This document shows positions 35,209 through 43,456 of a stretch of DNA of 64,000 nucleotides, one piece after another; position 1 is the stretch's first letter; each line of letters begins with the position of its first letter. The notes below the pieces were generated by a model, which ran no database searches, was not told the origin of the DNA, and was given only the letters and a program-made list of their open reading frames with translations. A program made the position numbers and the translations under genes. This DNA comes from Pseudonocardia autotrophica (lineage in GTDB: Bacteria > Actinomycetota > Actinomycetes > Mycobacteriales > Pseudonocardiaceae): NCBI RefSeq assembly GCF_000717175.1, contig NZ_JNYD01000003.1, positions 124,001 through 188,000 on the forward strand, in the 5' to 3' direction.

Positions 35209-36648
35209 ATGCTCGAGAGCCCAGCCGGACTGCCGATCGGAACGGAATGGCGCACCGACCTCGACACCGCGCCGGTCGTCTTCCCGTACGACGGATCGGT
35301 GGTCGCGCACGCGCCCGTCGGGACCGTCGAGCACGCCCGGGCGGCCCTCGAGGCCGGCGTCGCGGCGGTGCGGCCCGTCGGGAAGCTGAGCTCCGCCGTG
35401 CGCCGGCAGATCCTCCTCGACGTCGAGCGGGAGATCGCCGCGCACCAGGACGAGCTGGTCGACCTGCTGATCCTCGAGACCGGCAAGACCCGCGCGGACT
35501 GCGTCGTCGAGGTCACCCGGACGCTGTTCACCTGGGCCGCGGCCGCCGAGGAGGTCTCGCACCTGCACGGCGAGACCGTGCCCCTGGACATGCAGGCCTC
35601 CGGGACTGGGATGGTCGGGTTCTGGCAGCGCAGGCCGATCGGGCTGGTCATCGGGATCGCCGGGTTCAACGGCCCGTTCCTGCTGGCCAGCCACAAGATC
35701 GCGCCGTCCGTCGCGGCGGGCTGCCCGGTGATCTGCAAGCCCGCGCCCGCCACGCCGCTGGCCACCCTCTGGCTGGCCGACGTCGTGCGCCGTGCGGCCG
35801 TCGCGAACGGGGCGCCCGCCGAGATCTGCCAGGTCGTGACGGGCGACGCCGAGGTGGGGCGCACGTTGGTGACCGACCCGCGGGTCGGCGCGGTGTCGTT
35901 CACCGGCTCCGCGGCCGTCGGGCACCGGATCGCACGGGACGCGGCGCCGCGGAAGACGTTGCTGGAGCTGGGGTCCAACGCCGCGCTGGTCGTGGACGTG
36001 GACGCCGACCTCGACGCCGCGGCGGACGCCGTGCTGCGCGGCGGCTTCTACTTCAACGGCCAGGCCTGCATCGCCGTGCAGCGGATCCTGGTGTGCGAGC
36101 CGGTGGTGGACGCGTTCGTCGGGAAGCTCACCGCGCGCGTCGGCGAGCTGACCGTCGGGGATCCGCGGGACCCCGCCACCCGCGTCGCGCCGCTGATCAA
36201 CCAGGCCGCCACCGACCGCGTGCTGGAGTGGCTCGCCGAGGCCGAGCAGGCCGGGGCGAAGGTGCTGCACGGCGGCCGGGTCGTGGACCGCACCGTCGAG
36301 CCGACGATCCTGCTCGACGTTCCCGAGACCGCGAACGCCTGGTGCGAGGAGATCTTCGCGCCGGTCGTGGCGATCCGCTCGGTGCCGGACCTGGAGAGCG
36401 CCCTGGAGGCGGTCAACCGCTCGCGGTACGGCCTGCACGCCAGCGTGTTCACCCGGTCCCTGGCCACGGCGTTCGCCGCGATCGAGGAGCTCGAGGTGGG
36501 CGGCGTCGTGATCAACGAGGTGCCCGGCTTCCGGTCGGACATCATGCCCTACGGCGGGGTGAAGGACTCCGGGATCGGCCGCGAGGGCCCGCGGTTCGCG
36601 ATCGAGGAGCTGACCGTGACCCGGATGGCGATCATCCGGCCGTCCTGA
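35209..36648 (+). CDS. Aldehyde dehydrogenase family protein
   Basis: Protein of 479 residues with the catalytic cysteine in FYFNGQACIAVQR near residue 287, the general-base glutamate in LLELGSNAALVV near residue 252, the NAD-binding VSFTGSAAVGHRI, and GVKDSGIGREGPRFAIEELT at the C-terminus. It oxidises an aldehyde to an acid with NAD(P). ATG at 35209 follows GCAAGGAGCCGCCCC; the frame is open further upstream, but the operator and promoter occupy that part. It heads an operon with an SDR and a FadR-like regulator, divergent from hyuAB, so it likely handles a product of the same pathway. Confidence 0.92.
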   Translation: MLESPAGLPIGTEWRTDLDTAPVVFPYDGSVVAHAPVGTVEHARAALEAGVAAVRPVGKLSSAVRRQILLDVEREIAAHQDELVDLLILETGKTRADCVVEVTRTLFTWAAAAEEVSHLHGETVPLDMQASGTGMVGFWQRRPIGLVIGIAGFNGPFLLASHKIAPSVAAGCPVICKPAPATPLATLWLADVVRRAAVANGAPAEICQVVTGDAEVGRTLVTDPRVGAVSFTGSAAVGHRIARDAAPRKTLLELGSNAALVVDVDADLDAAADAVLRGGFYFNGQACIAVQRILVCEPVVDAFVGKLTARVGELTVGDPRDPATRVAPLINQAATDRVLEWLAEAEQAGAKVLHGGRVVDRTVEPTILLDVPETANAWCEEIFAPVVAIRSVPDLESALEAVNRSRYGLHASVFTRSLATAFAAIEELEVGGVVINEVPGFRSDIMPYGGVKDSGIGREGPRFAIEELTVTRMAIIRPS

Positions 36649-36659
36649 GAGGACATCCA

Positions 36660-37433
36660 GTGAGCAACCCGGTGGACTACCAGAACCTGTTCCGGCTCGA
36701 CGGCAGGCGCGCGCTGCTGATCGGCGCGGGCGGCATCGGCGGGGAGGCCGGGCTCGCGCTCGCCGCGCACGGCGCGCAGGTCGTCGCCGCGGACCGCGAT
36801 CCCGCCGTCGCGAAGGCCACCGCCGAGGCCGTGTCCGGTGAGTCCCTCGAACTGGACATCACCGACCCCGAGGCGGTGGAGCGCGCCGCGGAGCAGCTCG
36901 GTGACCTCGACGTCGTCGTGCTCACCGCCGCGATGAACGTGCGCAAGCGGATCCTCGACTACACCCCGGAGGAGTTCGACCGGGTCGTGAACCTGAACCT
37001 GCGCGGCACGTTCTCCGTGTTCCGGGCGTTCGGCGCGCGGATGGTGGCGCGGGGGAGCGGCAGCATCATCGGCTTCTCGTCCATCCGCGGGCGGACCGTG
37101 GAGCCGGGGCAGTCCGTCTACGCCGCGACCAAGGCGGGGCTGGAGATGCTGGTGCGCACCGCCGCCGTCGAGTTCGGCGAGGCGGGGGTGCGGGTCAACG
37201 CGATCGCGCCCGGCGTCGTCGAGACCCCGCTGACCCAGCAGATCAAGAACGACCCGGGCTGGTACCAGGCGTACGCCACGAAGGGCGCGCTCGGCCGCTG
37301 GTCGAAGCCCTCGGAGCTGGCGGGGGCCGTGGTCTACCTGGCGTCGGACGCGTCGAGCTTCGTCACCGGCTCCACGCTCGCCGTGGACGGCGGGTGGACC
37401 GCCGTGGACGGCCGGTTCACGCCGCCCACCTGA
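36660..37433 (+). CDS. Short-chain dehydrogenase/reductase (SDR)
   Basis: Protein of 257 residues. The nucleotide motif is LIGAGGIGGEAG, a variant of the usual TGxxxGxG with alanine in place of threonine; the catalytic serine lies in GFSSIRGR and the Tyr-Lys pair in VYAATKAG. Closing motifs IAPGVVETPLT and LAVDGGW are standard. GTG at 36660 overlaps no gene and follows GAGAGGACATCCA, 11 bases after the aldehyde dehydrogenase stop. It probably oxidises the alcohol that feeds, or accompanies, the aldehyde dehydrogenase; substrate unknown. Confidence 0.92.
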   Translation: MSNPVDYQNLFRLDGRRALLIGAGGIGGEAGLALAAHGAQVVAADRDPAVAKATAEAVSGESLELDITDPEAVERAAEQLGDLDVVVLTAAMNVRKRILDYTPEEFDRVVNLNLRGTFSVFRAFGARMVARGSGSIIGFSSIRGRTVEPGQSVYAATKAGLEMLVRTAAVEFGEAGVRVNAIAPGVVETPLTQQIKNDPGWYQAYATKGALGRWSKPSELAGAVVYLASDASSFVTGSTLAVDGGWTAVDGRFTPPT

Positions 37434-37446
37434 CAGACTGCTCACC

Positions 37447-38205
37447 GTGACCCTCCCGCAGACCCGCGCCTTCCAGAAGGTCGTGGACTACGTCGAACAG
37501 GCGATCGCGGGCGGCGAGCTCGCGCCCGGCGACCGGCTGCCCAGCGAGCGGGAGCTGGTGGAGCGCTTCGGGATCGCGCGGTCCTCGGTGCGCGAGGCGC
37601 TGCGTGTGCTGGAGAGCATGGAGCTGGTGCGCTCGCAGCCGCGGGACCCGCGCGGACCGCTGGTGCTGCCCGCGTCCACCGGCCCGATCCGCCGGACGCT
37701 GCAGATGCTCACCGCCACGAACGCGGTGAGCCTGCCCGAGCTCGTCCAGTTCCGGATGGTGGCCGACGCCGCGGCCAACCTGATGGCCGCCACCCGCCGC
37801 ACGGACGCGCAGCTGCTCGGGCTGGAGCGGAACATGGCCCGGATGCGGGAGTCGATTCCGTTGGGCTACAGCGCCTTCAGCCGGCTCGACCTCGAGTTCC
37901 ACGAGCTCATCGCGGTGGCGGGCGGGAACACGCTGGTACAGCTGTACGGGGACGTCACGCGCGAGTCGGTGCTCACGCTGATCCAGCAGACGATCCTCGA
38001 CGCCGGCGACCGGGAGGCGCTGATGCGCCGCTCGGTCCGGCACCACGCCGCGGTCTACCAGGCGATCGCGGACCGCGACGGCCGCCTGGCGAGCCGCCTG
38101 GCCCGCGAGACGATGTACGCCTACTACGCGGACCACGTGGACGAGGCCGACCGGGCGATCATGGCCGACCTCGTCCGGGAGTGCGGCGGCACCGTGCCGT
38201 CCTGA
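37447..38205 (+). CDS. FadR-type GntR regulator
   Basis: Protein of 252 residues with a GntR winged helix at residues about 10-75 (QAIAGGELAPGDRLPSERELVERFGIARSSVREALRVLESMELV) and an FCD-like helical domain (RLDLEFHELIAVAGGNTLVQ; HHAAVYQAIADRDG). The GTG at 37447 lies 13 bases after the SDR stop and completes the aldehyde dehydrogenase operon. The FadR-like palindrome upstream of that operon makes autoregulation likely. Copy 3 of the 40-bp palindrome follows 6 bases after the stop. Confidence 0.92.
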   Translation: MTLPQTRAFQKVVDYVEQAIAGGELAPGDRLPSERELVERFGIARSSVREALRVLESMELVRSQPRDPRGPLVLPASTGPIRRTLQMLTATNAVSLPELVQFRMVADAAANLMAATRRTDAQLLGLERNMARMRESIPLGYSAFSRLDLEFHELIAVAGGNTLVQLYGDVTRESVLTLIQQTILDAGDREALMRRSVRHHAAVYQAIADRDGRLASRLARETMYAYYADHVDEADRAIMADLVRECGGTVPS

Positions 38206-38211
38206 GCCGTC

Positions 38212-38251
38212 GTGAGTGGCGATAGTCGCCATAGCAGCTATCGCCACTCAC
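38212..38251. repeat. Dispersed 40-bp palindrome, copy 3 (bidirectional terminator-like)
   Basis: Arms GTGAGTGGCGATAGTCGC / AGCTATCGCCACTCAC around CATAGC; one transposed pair distinguishes it from copy 1. It starts 6 bases after the FadR-like gene stop and its last bases include the stop codon of the convergent LLM gene. The same AGGGTGG flank as copy 1 follows it. Confidence 0.9.
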
Positions 38252-39096
38252 AGGGTGGCGACGGCGGGGCGCTTCAGCCCGAGGTGGTCGCGCAGGGTCG
38301 TGCCGGTGTACTCGCGGCGGAACAGGCCGCGGGCCTGCAGTTCCGGGACCACGAGGCGGGTGAAGTCGTCCACCGAGCCGGGGGCGAAGGCGGGCATGAT
38401 CACGAACCCGTCCGCGCCGCCCGCCGAGTACCAGCGCTCCATCTCGTCCGCGACGGTCTTCGGGGAACCGACCAGCATCGGGAAGGACAGGCTCGCCGCG
38501 TACTCCACGGCCAGCTCGCCCAGGGTGATCCCGCGCTCGATGGCGTGCCCGATGACGTAGTCGAAGCGGCCCTTCGAGCCACGGAGCTCGGAGCGGACGT
38601 CGGGTACCGGAGCGTCGACCGGGTGTTTCGCCAGGTCGTAGTTCATCGAGGCCGACATGAACGTCAGCCCGGCGACCGGGTGCACCAGCGAGCGCAGTTC
38701 CTCCTCCAGCGCACGGGCCTCGGAGTCGGTGTCGGCGACGATCGGCATGATCCCCGGCAGGAACATCCGGGCCACGTGGAACGGCTCGGAGTAGGTCGTC
38801 GACGCCGTCGCGGCCAGCCCGATGCGGGAGGTCGCCCCGGCGAGGGCGGTGAGCAGCACGACCGGGTCCCGGTGCACGTTCACCCGGGTGCGGAGGACCT
38901 CGTCCGGGGTCCCGCCGTAGACGTCGTCCACGGCGAGCTTGTCCGCGAGGAACGCCAGGTCGAAGCAGGCCTCCTCCGCGCTCCGCGCCAGCCGCCGGAA
39001 CAGTTCGACGTTGGCGCCGGTGTCCATTCCCGAGCGGGGGTGCCGCCAGCCTCCGGCGTGCACCCCCGACTCGGACAGGTAGAGCGCGAGGTGCAT
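38248..39096 (-). CDS. NtaA/DszA-type flavin monooxygenase with the central part deleted
   Basis: The protein has only 282 residues where this luciferase-like subfamily (NtaA, SnaA, DszA) has about 440. The first 112 residues align to the N-terminus (MHLALYLSESGVHAGGWRHP; FLADKLAVDD; TASTTYSEPFHVARMF); residue 113 then jumps to the late segment LPGIMPIVADTDSEARALEEEL. The missing middle contains the LDHLSGGR-type motif and the flavin phosphate loop, so activity is doubtful. The reading frame is intact. It is the last gene of the sulfonate operon, joined to ssuA by TGATG, and its stop lies in palindrome copy 3. It may be a decaying pseudogene. Confidence 0.8.
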   Translation of the reverse strand: MHLALYLSESGVHAGGWRHPRSGMDTGANVELFRRLARSAEEACFDLAFLADKLAVDDVYGGTPDEVLRTRVNVHRDPVVLLTALAGATSRIGLAATASTTYSEPFHVARMFLPGIMPIVADTDSEARALEEELRSLVHPVAGLTFMSASMNYDLAKHPVDAPVPDVRSELRGSKGRFDYVIGHAIERGITLGELAVEYAASLSFPMLVGSPKTVADEMERWYSAGGADGFVIMPAFAPGSVDDFTRLVVPELQARGLFRREYTGTTLRDHLGLKRPAVATL

Positions 39097-40079
39097 CAGG
39101 AGGTCGCGCCCACCGCGGACAGGTCCTGGACGGCCTCGGACACCTCGACCTTCTTGCGCAGCACGCCGAACGCCTCGTAGTTGTCCGCGACCGTCTGGAT
39201 CTCGCCGACCAGCGCCTGGTCGAGCGGGACCAGGGAGCGGTTGGCGCGCTGCGACATCAGGTCCGCGACGGCGGCGGGCCGCTGGGTCAGCTTCGTGTAG
39301 ATCGCGGCGTTCTCGGCCGGGTGGTCGGCGGCCCACTGCACGGCCTGGCCGTAGCGGGAGATGAAGTCCTGCATGGCCTGCTTCTTGCCGGCGTCCTCGA
39401 TCGCGTCGGTGTTGGCGTCGAGGAAGGTCAGGCCGGGGGCGAGCCCGTCCGGCCCGCGCAGCACGCGCGCGCCCTGCTCCTGCTCGGCGACCGCGGTGTA
39501 CGGGTCCCAGGTCGACCAGGCGTCGATCGCGCCCGACGACATCGCCGCGGCGGCGTCGACCGGCTGCAGGAACGAGATGGTGACGTCGGAGTCCGTCAGC
39601 CCGGCCTCCTTCAGCGCCTGCAGCAGCAGGTAGTGGCCGACCGAGCCCTGCGTGGTCGGGGACACCGTCTTGCCCTTGAGGTCCGCCACGCTCTGGATCG
39701 GCGAGTCCTTCGGCACGATGACGGACAGGCCGTACTGCTGCGGGACCCTGGTCGCCGCGACGATCTTGATGTCGTCCGTGGACGAGAGCGCGGTCAGGGT
39801 CGGTGCGTCGCCGGCCACGCCGATGTCGACGGCCTTGCCGCGCAGCGCCTCCAGGACCGGGGCGGCCGCGGGGAACTGGGCCCACTCGACCTTGTAGGGC
39901 GCGCCCTGCAGCGCGCCGGAGGCCTCGACCAGCGCCTGCTGGATCCCGGCCTGGTCACCGACCTTGAGGGTGACGGTGGACAGGTCCACCGGCCCGTCGC
40001 CCGCGGCGGAGCCGCCGGAGCCACAGGCCGCCAGCGCCAGGGTGGCGGTGGCCAGTACAGCGGTGAGCAGACGCTTCAC
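39096..40079 (-). CDS. ssuA: Aliphatic sulfonate ABC transporter substrate-binding lipoprotein
   Basis: Protein of 327 residues. The N-terminus is a lipoprotein signal with lipobox LAAC (acylated Cys19). The mature domain has the NMT1/SsuA fold (LKVGDQAGIQQALVEASGAL; VDIGVAGDAPTLTAL; DLKGKTVSPTTQGSVGHYLLLQAL; IDAWSTWDPYTAVAEQ). It binds alkanesulfonates or related sulfur compounds outside the membrane and hands them to SsuBC, encoded upstream in the operon. Its ATG overlaps the cupin gene stop and its stop overlaps the next start, so the whole set is translationally coupled. Confidence 0.9.
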   Translation of the reverse strand: MKRLLTAVLATATLALAACGSGGSAAGDGPVDLSTVTLKVGDQAGIQQALVEASGALQGAPYKVEWAQFPAAAPVLEALRGKAVDIGVAGDAPTLTALSSTDDIKIVAATRVPQQYGLSVIVPKDSPIQSVADLKGKTVSPTTQGSVGHYLLLQALKEAGLTDSDVTISFLQPVDAAAAMSSGAIDAWSTWDPYTAVAEQEQGARVLRGPDGLAPGLTFLDANTDAIEDAGKKQAMQDFISRYGQAVQWAADHPAENAAIYTKLTQRPAAVADLMSQRANRSLVPLDQALVGEIQTVADNYEAFGVLRKKVEVSEAVQDLSAVGATS

Positions 40080-40555
40080 GAAGGGTTCTCTTTCAGGGGG
40101 TAGAGGGCGGGGAGGTTCACGACGATCCCCTCCTGGGTGCTGCGGGAGATGACGACCACGGCCGGGTTCTCCGGGTCCGGGTTCTCCTCGCGGTGGGGGA
40201 CGAACGGCGGCACGAAGATGTAGTCGCCGGGCTCGGTCTGCAGGGCGACCTCGCCGGTGCCGTCGTGGAAGACGAACCGCGGGTTCCCGCTGACGATGTA
40301 GATCGACGTCTCGGCCTCGCCGTGGTGGTGGTCGCCGGAGTTGGTGGCCGGCGCGACGTGCGTCTCGCCGGTCCAGAGCTTCTCCGAGCCCACGGTCTTG
40401 CCGCTGACCGCCTCGCGGCGGGTCATGCCCGAGGTCTGCATCGTGTCGCCGGTCAGGTCGGCGTTCTTGATCAGGTGCACCCGGGCGCGGTCGGGCAGCT
40501 GGGCCTGGGCCGCGGTGAAGTCGGGGTGGAACGCGGTGTTGTCGAGCTCAGCCAT
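40076..40555 (-). CDS. Cupin-domain protein
   Basis: Protein of 159 residues with a cupin metal motif GDHHHGEAETSIYIVSGNPRFVF (motif 1) and PGDYIFVPPFVPHREEN (motif 2), giving a three-His plus Glu site. The position inside a sulfonate operon suggests a dioxygenase or isomerase acting on a sulfur compound, or a sensor; no reaction can be assigned. The ATG at 40555 overlaps the end of the hydrolase-Rrf2 gene by 8 bases, and the stop overlaps ssuA by 4. Confidence 0.87.
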   Translation of the reverse strand: MAELDNTAFHPDFTAAQAQLPDRARVHLIKNADLTGDTMQTSGMTRREAVSGKTVGSEKLWTGETHVAPATNSGDHHHGEAETSIYIVSGNPRFVFHDGTGEVALQTEPGDYIFVPPFVPHREENPDPENPAVVVISRSTQEGIVVNLPALYPLKENPS

Positions 40556-41618
40556 GGTTGCTCCCGGTGGTCAGTTCGAGGACGGAACGCTCCTCGAGAT
40601 ACTCGCGCACGGTGCGCTCGAGGTCGCCCCACGGTGCGCCGGCCGGAACGGTGGCGATGGCGCCCTCGGTGGCCCGGACCACGTCCGCGAGGGTGACCTC
40701 CGCGGCGTCCCGCGCCAGCTGGTAGCCGCCCTCGCACCCACGCCGGCTGGTCACCAGGCCCGCCCTGCGGAGCTGGATCATGATGTTCACCAGCGAGTTC
40801 AGCGGGATCTCGCGGGTGCGCGCGATGTGCTCGCAGCGGACCGGGCCGGCGTCGTCCACGATCAGCTCGGCGATGGCGCGCAGGGCGTAGTCCAGCCGCG
40901 CCGAGACGTGCAGCGGCGCGGCCCTGCGGGACCGGGTCACCTCGGGCCCGGCGGTCTCGACGAACCCGGCACCCTTCGCGACCCCCTCCAGGAAGGTGAT
41001 CACGCGGGCGGCGACGATCCGGTGGAACTGGTCGTTGAGCACGTCGTGCACCCCGTCCCGAACGACCGCGACGTCCGGCGTCAGCGCGCGCACGGCCTCG
41101 ACCGGGGCGACCGGGTCGGCCTCGCCGTGCAGCACCAGGGTCGGCAGGTCCGGCAGCGTCTCCGGGTGCTCCGGGAGATCACCGGTCAGCTCGCCCCAGT
41201 GGAAGTCCGGGTCGGCGTCGAGGACCTGCCGGTGGACCGGGCAGGCGGTGCGGGCGGCGATCTCGGCCTCCTGGTCCGCGGGGACGTCCCCGTCGCCCAG
41301 CGGGAGGGCCGCGAGGACGAGGGCGTCCGGCGCGTGCCCGGTGTCCGATCCCCGGGCCGCGATGCTCCAGGCGCGCAGGGCGCCGGAGTCGGAGCCGAGC
41401 AGGACCCGGGCCCCCTCGCCCTCGGCGAGCGCGGCGGTGACCTCGGCGTCCGTCGCGTCCGCGTGCGGGACGACGACGGTGTACCCGTCGAAGGCCAGGC
41501 GCTTGCCGAGGCGCGCGTAGACGCCGGGGTTCTCGCCGCGGCCGACGAGGACCACGACGGTCCCGCGGGCCGCGGCGGCGGGGGTGAAGACGGTGGGGGC
41601 AGGAGCGGCGGTGGTCAC
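40548..41618 (-). CDS. Fusion of alpha/beta hydrolase and Rrf2-family winged-helix regulator
   Basis: Protein of 356 residues in two parts. Residues about 15-215 form a small alpha/beta hydrolase: VVVLVGRGENPGVYARLGKRL, nucleophile-like LLGSDSGALRAW, acid in VLHGEADPVAP and histidine in DGVHDVLND. Residues about 225-350 are an Rrf2 winged helix (SARLDYALRAIAELIVDDAGPVRCEHIARTREIPLNSLVNIMIQLRRAGLVTSRRGCEGGYQL). The three clustered cysteines of Fe-S Rrf2 proteins are absent. The plan suggests a regulator whose effector is bound, or made, by the hydrolase part, in an operon for sulfonate use. GTG at 41618 overlaps the ssuD stop by 4 bases. Confidence 0.85.
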   Translation of the reverse strand: MTTAAPAPTVFTPAAAARGTVVVLVGRGENPGVYARLGKRLAFDGYTVVVPHADATDAEVTAALAEGEGARVLLGSDSGALRAWSIAARGSDTGHAPDALVLAALPLGDGDVPADQEAEIAARTACPVHRQVLDADPDFHWGELTGDLPEHPETLPDLPTLVLHGEADPVAPVEAVRALTPDVAVVRDGVHDVLNDQFHRIVAARVITFLEGVAKGAGFVETAGPEVTRSRRAAPLHVSARLDYALRAIAELIVDDAGPVRCEHIARTREIPLNSLVNIMIQLRRAGLVTSRRGCEGGYQLARDAAEVTLADVVRATEGAIATVPAGAPWGDLERTVREYLEERSVLELTTGSNHG

Positions 41619-42721
41619 GCGGGCACCTTCTGCGAACGGCGGGCCACCTCGGCCCGGACCAGGGGGAGCAGGTCGCGGCCGTAGGCGGCCGCGTCGGAGA
41701 CGGGGTCGTAGCCGCGGATCAGCAGCGTGGTCACGCCGATGTCGACGTAGTCGAGCAGCGCCTGCGCCACGGTCTCGGGGGTGCCGACGAGCGCGGTCGA
41801 GTTGCCCGCCGCGCCGGACGCCGCCGCGGTGGCGGTCCACAGGCAGCGGTCGTGGAGCTCGCCCTTCTCGGCGGCGGCGAGCAGCCGCTGCGAGCCCACG
41901 TTCGTCGGGCCACCGCGTTCCCGCATCCGGGTGCCGGTGAACGAGCCGTGCCCGCCCTTCGCGGCCACGATCTGGTCGCGGATGGCGTGGGCGCGCTCCC
42001 AGGCCTGCTCCTCGGTGGCGCCGAGGATCGGGCGGAAGGAGACGCTGATCCGGGGGAGCTCGGTGCGGCCGGCCGCGCGGGCGGCGGCGTGCACTCGTCC
42101 GATCTGCTCGGCGGTCTCGGCGAGTGGCTCGCCCCAGAGCGCGAAGACGTCCGCGTGCTTGCCGCCGACCCGGTAGGCGGCCTCCGACGAGCCGCCGAAG
42201 AAGATCGGGATCCGGCTGCTCAGCGGGCGGATCTCCTGCTGCACACCGGCCACCCGGTAGTGCTCGTCGGAGAAGTCGAACGCCTCGGGCTCGTACCAGG
42301 CGCGACGCACCACGTCGAGGTAGGAGTCCGTGCGGGCGTAGCGCTGCTCCTTGTCGAGCCAGTCGCCGTCCCGGCGCTGGTCGACGTCGCTGTCGCCGGA
42401 GATCACGTGCATCGCGACCCGGCCGCCGCCGGAGAAGTGGTCCAGCGTGGCGTACTGCCGGGCGGCGAGCGTGGGAGCGGTGAAGCCCGGGCGGTGCGCG
42501 ACCAGGAAGCCCAGCCGCTCGGAGTGCGCGGCGCCGTACGCGGCGACCTGCAGCCCGTCCGGGGTGGACGACGAGTGGCCGACCAGCACCTTGTCGAAGC
42601 CGCCCTCCTCGTGGGCGGACACGAAGCGGCGCACCGTGTCCCGGTCCACGACCGGACCGGCGGCGGGGTGGATCTCCGAGACCTCCTGGGTCCCGATCAT
42701 GCCGATGAACTCGACCGTCAT
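41615..42721 (-). CDS. ssuD: Alkanesulfonate monooxygenase-like FMNH2-dependent enzyme
   Basis: Protein of 368 residues of the SsuD branch of luciferase-like monooxygenases: FIGMIGTQEVSEIHP near the start, VGHSSSTPDGLQVAAYGAAHSERLGFLVAHRPGF, LDHFSGGGRVAMHVISGDSD (the flavin loop) and FFGGSSEAAYRVGGKHADVFALWGE. It releases sulfite from alkanesulfonates using FMNH2 and oxygen. ATG at 42721 follows AGGAGGACGACC. Position between ssuB and the fusion regulator inside one operon supports the role. No FMN reductase (ssuE) gene is in the window. Confidence 0.9.
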   Translation of the reverse strand: MTVEFIGMIGTQEVSEIHPAAGPVVDRDTVRRFVSAHEEGGFDKVLVGHSSSTPDGLQVAAYGAAHSERLGFLVAHRPGFTAPTLAARQYATLDHFSGGGRVAMHVISGDSDVDQRRDGDWLDKEQRYARTDSYLDVVRRAWYEPEAFDFSDEHYRVAGVQQEIRPLSSRIPIFFGGSSEAAYRVGGKHADVFALWGEPLAETAEQIGRVHAAARAAGRTELPRISVSFRPILGATEEQAWERAHAIRDQIVAAKGGHGSFTGTRMRERGGPTNVGSQRLLAAAEKGELHDRCLWTATAAASGAAGNSTALVGTPETVAQALLDYVDIGVTTLLIRGYDPVSDAAAYGRDLLPLVRAEVARRSQKVPA

Positions 42722-42748
42722 GGTCGTCCTCCTGAAGTACGGATCGAG

Positions 42749-43456
42749 TCAGTGCACGCCGAGGCGCGCGAGCAGTTCGCCGCGCAGGCGCTGGAACTCG
42801 GGATCGGTGACGTCGCGGGGCCGGTCGATCTCGACGGGGGCGTCGTAGCCGATCTTCCCGTCCTGCATGACCAGCACGCGGTCGGCCAGCGCGAGGGCCT
42901 CCTCGACGTCGTGCGTGACGAGCAGGACCGCGCAGCCGTGCCGCTGCCACACCTCGTCCACCAGCCCGCGGGCGGTGATCCGGGTGAGCGCGTCGAGCGC
43001 GGAGAAGGGCTCGTCGAGCAGCAGCAGGTCCGGCTCGCGGACCAGGGCGCGGGCCAGCGCGGCGCGCTGCGCCTCGCCGCCGGAGAGGACCTTCGGCCAC
43101 ACGTCGACCCGGTGGGCGAGGCCCACCTCGGTCAGCGCGGCGACGGCGCGCTCCTTGTCGGGCTTGCCGGGCAGGCCGAGGACGACGTTGCGCCACACCT
43201 TCTTCCACGGCATCAGCCGCGGGGCCTGGAAGCCGACGGCCCGCTTGCGGGGCACCGTGACCTCGCCGGAGACGTCCCGGTCCAGGTCCGCGAGGATCCG
43301 CAGCAGGGTGGACTTGCCGCAGCCCGAGGCGCCGAGCAGCGCCACGAACTGCCCGGGCGCGATGTCCAGGTCGAGGTTCTCGATCACCGCGCGCTCCCCG
43401 AACCGCCGGGTCAGCCCGCGGACCGAGACCGCGGTGTTCCCCGCTCGTGTCGTCAC
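42749..43456 (-). CDS. ssuB: Sulfonate ABC transporter ATP-binding protein
   Basis: Protein of 235 residues: Walker A LLGASGCGKSTLLR, Q-loop VGFQAPRLMPWKKV, ABC signature VLSGGEAQRAALARALV, Walker B LLLLDEPFSALD and switch histidine VTHDVEEALALADRV. The MPWKKVWRNV stretch is typical of the nitrate/sulfonate/taurine group. Its GTG overlaps the ssuC stop by 4 bases. It energises import with SsuC and SsuA. Confidence 0.92.
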   Translation of the reverse strand: MTTRAGNTAVSVRGLTRRFGERAVIENLDLDIAPGQFVALLGASGCGKSTLLRILADLDRDVSGEVTVPRKRAVGFQAPRLMPWKKVWRNVVLGLPGKPDKERAVAALTEVGLAHRVDVWPKVLSGGEAQRAALARALVREPDLLLLDEPFSALDALTRITARGLVDEVWQRHGCAVLLVTHDVEEALALADRVLVMQDGKIGYDAPVEIDRPRDVTDPEFQRLRGELLARLGVH

